Program-made: the position numbers and the translations under genes | Shown here: one piece after another, positions 62,560 through 64,000 of the stretch | Position numbering within the stretch: position 1 is the first letter of the stretch | Layout: each line of letters begins with the position of its first letter | Notes under the pieces: model-generated | Seen by the model: the letters and a program-made list of their open reading frames with translations, nothing else | Databases searched by the model: none | Told to the model about the DNA's origin: nothing | Assembly: GCA_027574665.1 (NCBI GenBank) | Contig: CM050654.1 | Location: 30,895,722-30,959,721, forward strand | DNA: 64,000 nucleotides | Direction of reading: 5' to 3' | Source of the DNA: Rhynochetos jubatus | Lineage: Eukaryota; Chordata; Aves; Eurypygiformes; Rhynochetidae

Positions 62560-63060
62560 TGGGGCGTACGGTGCTATCTTCGTAAGTGGTAATTGCACCA
62601 ACGTAGGATCAATGGAGCAGAATAATATCTGCCCGCTAATAACGGCTTAATAAAATAAACGGCACTGGTCCTGCCATGAATTACTGTAAAACAGGGATTG
62701 TAGGATAGTAATGTAAACAATCATTGATTTTCTTGGGAGAGCACTGTAAATTAGCTATGACTCTCTTTGGTGTGTACTTGATACCAGACAATGCAGAAAA
62801 CGTATCAGTTTGCCTCGAAGGTGGGCGGAGAGGGAAGAAGTGAAGGGGGCCTCTGTGGTGTTGGGGCGGCATTAGATAAATGAAATGAGCCTGGGCCAGG
62901 AGATGAAAGCTGAGAGCCGCGTGGCACTCAATATCGCTGCCATCCAACCTGACCCAATTAATAACCTATCAGCGCAGGACAGGCCTGATCAACGGTTCAG
63001 GCCCGTTAATTGAAATAGCGTGATTAATGGCATCGAAGGAGACGAGAAATACCTAGAAAA
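62560..63060. other. AT-rich block, candidate conserved non-coding element
   Basis: Homeodomain-type cores occur repeatedly (GCTAATAACGG, CCCAATTAATAACC, CCCGTTAATTG, GTGATTAATGG), separated by non-repetitive sequence. This is the pattern of vertebrate developmental enhancers; there is no direct evidence of conservation. Confidence 0.25.
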
Positions 63061-63850
63061 ATGATGGGAGTCTGCAGCTCCGCGCCGCAGCCGGTGCGTT
63101 GCTTGGGGGTGAGGGAGGTGGGGGGCAGCCCCGCTCCCCACAACACCCAGCCTTTGTGTTTCGGCACCCTGCGGCCGGGATCCAGCTCTGCTTTTATCCC
63201 CCTTCAGATCCTGCCAGCGCCCTGGTGCCAAGCTCAGCGTCAGCACCCGAGTGTGGCAGCTGAAAGGACCAAATCCATCCTCACCTTTCCCACGGGCACG
63301 GGGGAACCTTGTGCTCTCGGTGGCACTGACACCCGTGGGGTTTCCACATCGACATCCGGGCTGTGTCTGGTTGCTGGGGCGCTGGCAACCGGGCTTGGGC
63401 TGGATGCGGAGCTGCTGCTCTCGCGGGTGCTGGCACCCACTGCTGCCGTGCAAGGGGACATCAGGGTCACAGCAGCAGCGCAGCTCCGTTCCCACTAGCT
63501 CACACACCCCCAGCATCCGTGTTTCGCCTTTGGAGGCTAATTTTCCTGTCGATTCCAATTAACCCCAGCGCAGACGTCTCAAGGACAGCTCTGGAAGTGG
63601 CTCTGCAGAAGAGCAGCAATTCGGAACCGTGTCGTGGGGCTGCGATGGCACCTCGGAGCCCAGCCTTAATTACAGCAAACGGCTGGATAGAGCCGTACAA
63701 TGCTTTGAGCCATTGCCATCTGCAAACGATGTGGCTGCAAGATTACCTTCAGTCCCGCTCCCGTCCTGCCATCTTTCCCTTTTTCCATCTTTCCCGGTGC
63801 CTTTGCTTGAACGCAGGGCTCAGCGCAGGGGCAGCTGCGTACGTTGCACA
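63061..63850. other. CpG-richer segment near the right edge
   Basis: CpG occurs clearly more often than in the rest of the window (for example CTCCGCGCCGCAGCCGGTGCG). Open frames exist on both strands (145 and 189 codons), as expected for GC-rich DNA. It may be the edge of a CpG island or part of the regulatory block; no exon can be supported. Confidence 0.3.
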
Positions 63851-64000
63851 CCCTGTTTTCCTGGCTAAAACCATCTTCCCTTTCTTCTCCCTGTTAAATA
63901 TGCACCCTGCCAGAACGAGCAAGCAGCTTATCCCAATTTATTGCCCCCTGGTCACAGGGAATGAAGCATTGTTGCTTCACGACCTGCTCTGTCCTGGTCC

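Noticed and set aside
62989-63558. 189-codon minus-strand frame near the right edge
   Set aside because: CpG-rich DNA is stop-poor on both strands, and a 145-codon frame is open opposite it; no protein family is recognised.
1-64000. CRISPR arrays, operons, bacterial or phage systems
   Set aside because: The window is a spliced vertebrate gene with intergenic DNA; no regularly spaced repeats other than the microsatellite were seen.
1-64000. tRNA, rRNA or snoRNA genes
   Set aside because: No tRNA A/B box pair or snoRNA box pattern was convincing by eye; tRNAscan-SE and Rfam searches were not possible.

Overview
The window is vertebrate genomic DNA, most probably from a bird. It has long AT-rich introns with canonical GT-AG junctions, a low repeat load, and a 5'-truncated CR1 LINE with the avian-type 3' end (a second short CR1 tail lies near 47.5 kb). 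No Alu, L1 or other mammal-specific repeat was recognised. The species cannot be named from this sequence alone.

The one gene I can assemble with confidence is SLC15A2, the proton-coupled oligopeptide transporter PEPT2, on the + strand. Twenty-two coding exons run from the start codon at 6628 to the stop codon ending at 44816. Every junction is GT-AG, every phase fits, and the exons sum to 2181 nt (726 residues plus stop). The N- and C-termini ([14 protein letters not shown] at the start, QKTKL at the end) identify PEPT2 rather than PEPT1. Residue numbering matches mammalian PEPT2 through the first nine membrane segments (E53, E56, R57, Y61, H87, Y94, K161, N192, W313, D317). The protein is three residues shorter in the extracellular domain.

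Layout: 1-6.55 kb is 5' flank, with the CR1 copy at 3.82-4.52 kb. 6.55-6.63 kb holds the probable leader, with a 15-codon upstream ORF and an alternative in-frame start. 6.63-44.8 kb is SLC15A2. 44.8-47.4 kb is the probable 3' UTR and immediate flank, with candidate poly(A) signals. 47.5-64 kb is intergenic sequence with no gene I can name. It holds a CR1 tail, a long (TCCA)n microsatellite at 61.46-61.65 kb, several AT-rich homeodomain-motif-bearing blocks that look like conserved non-coding sequence, a few unexplained minus-strand open frames, and a CpG-richer stretch near the right edge.

The points most worth checking are two substitutions in membrane segment 10 of the transporter. Ala628 replaces a glutamate that is nearly universal in the family, and Ala618 replaces a glycine next to the substrate-site glutamate. 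Next are the start-site choice with its abutting upstream ORF, two possible extra N-glycosylation sites, the run of symmetric exons, and the minus-strand open frames at 51.0-52.2 kb and 54.8-55.4 kb. The open frames lie where a tail-to-tail neighbour would sit. I found no new multi-gene system here.
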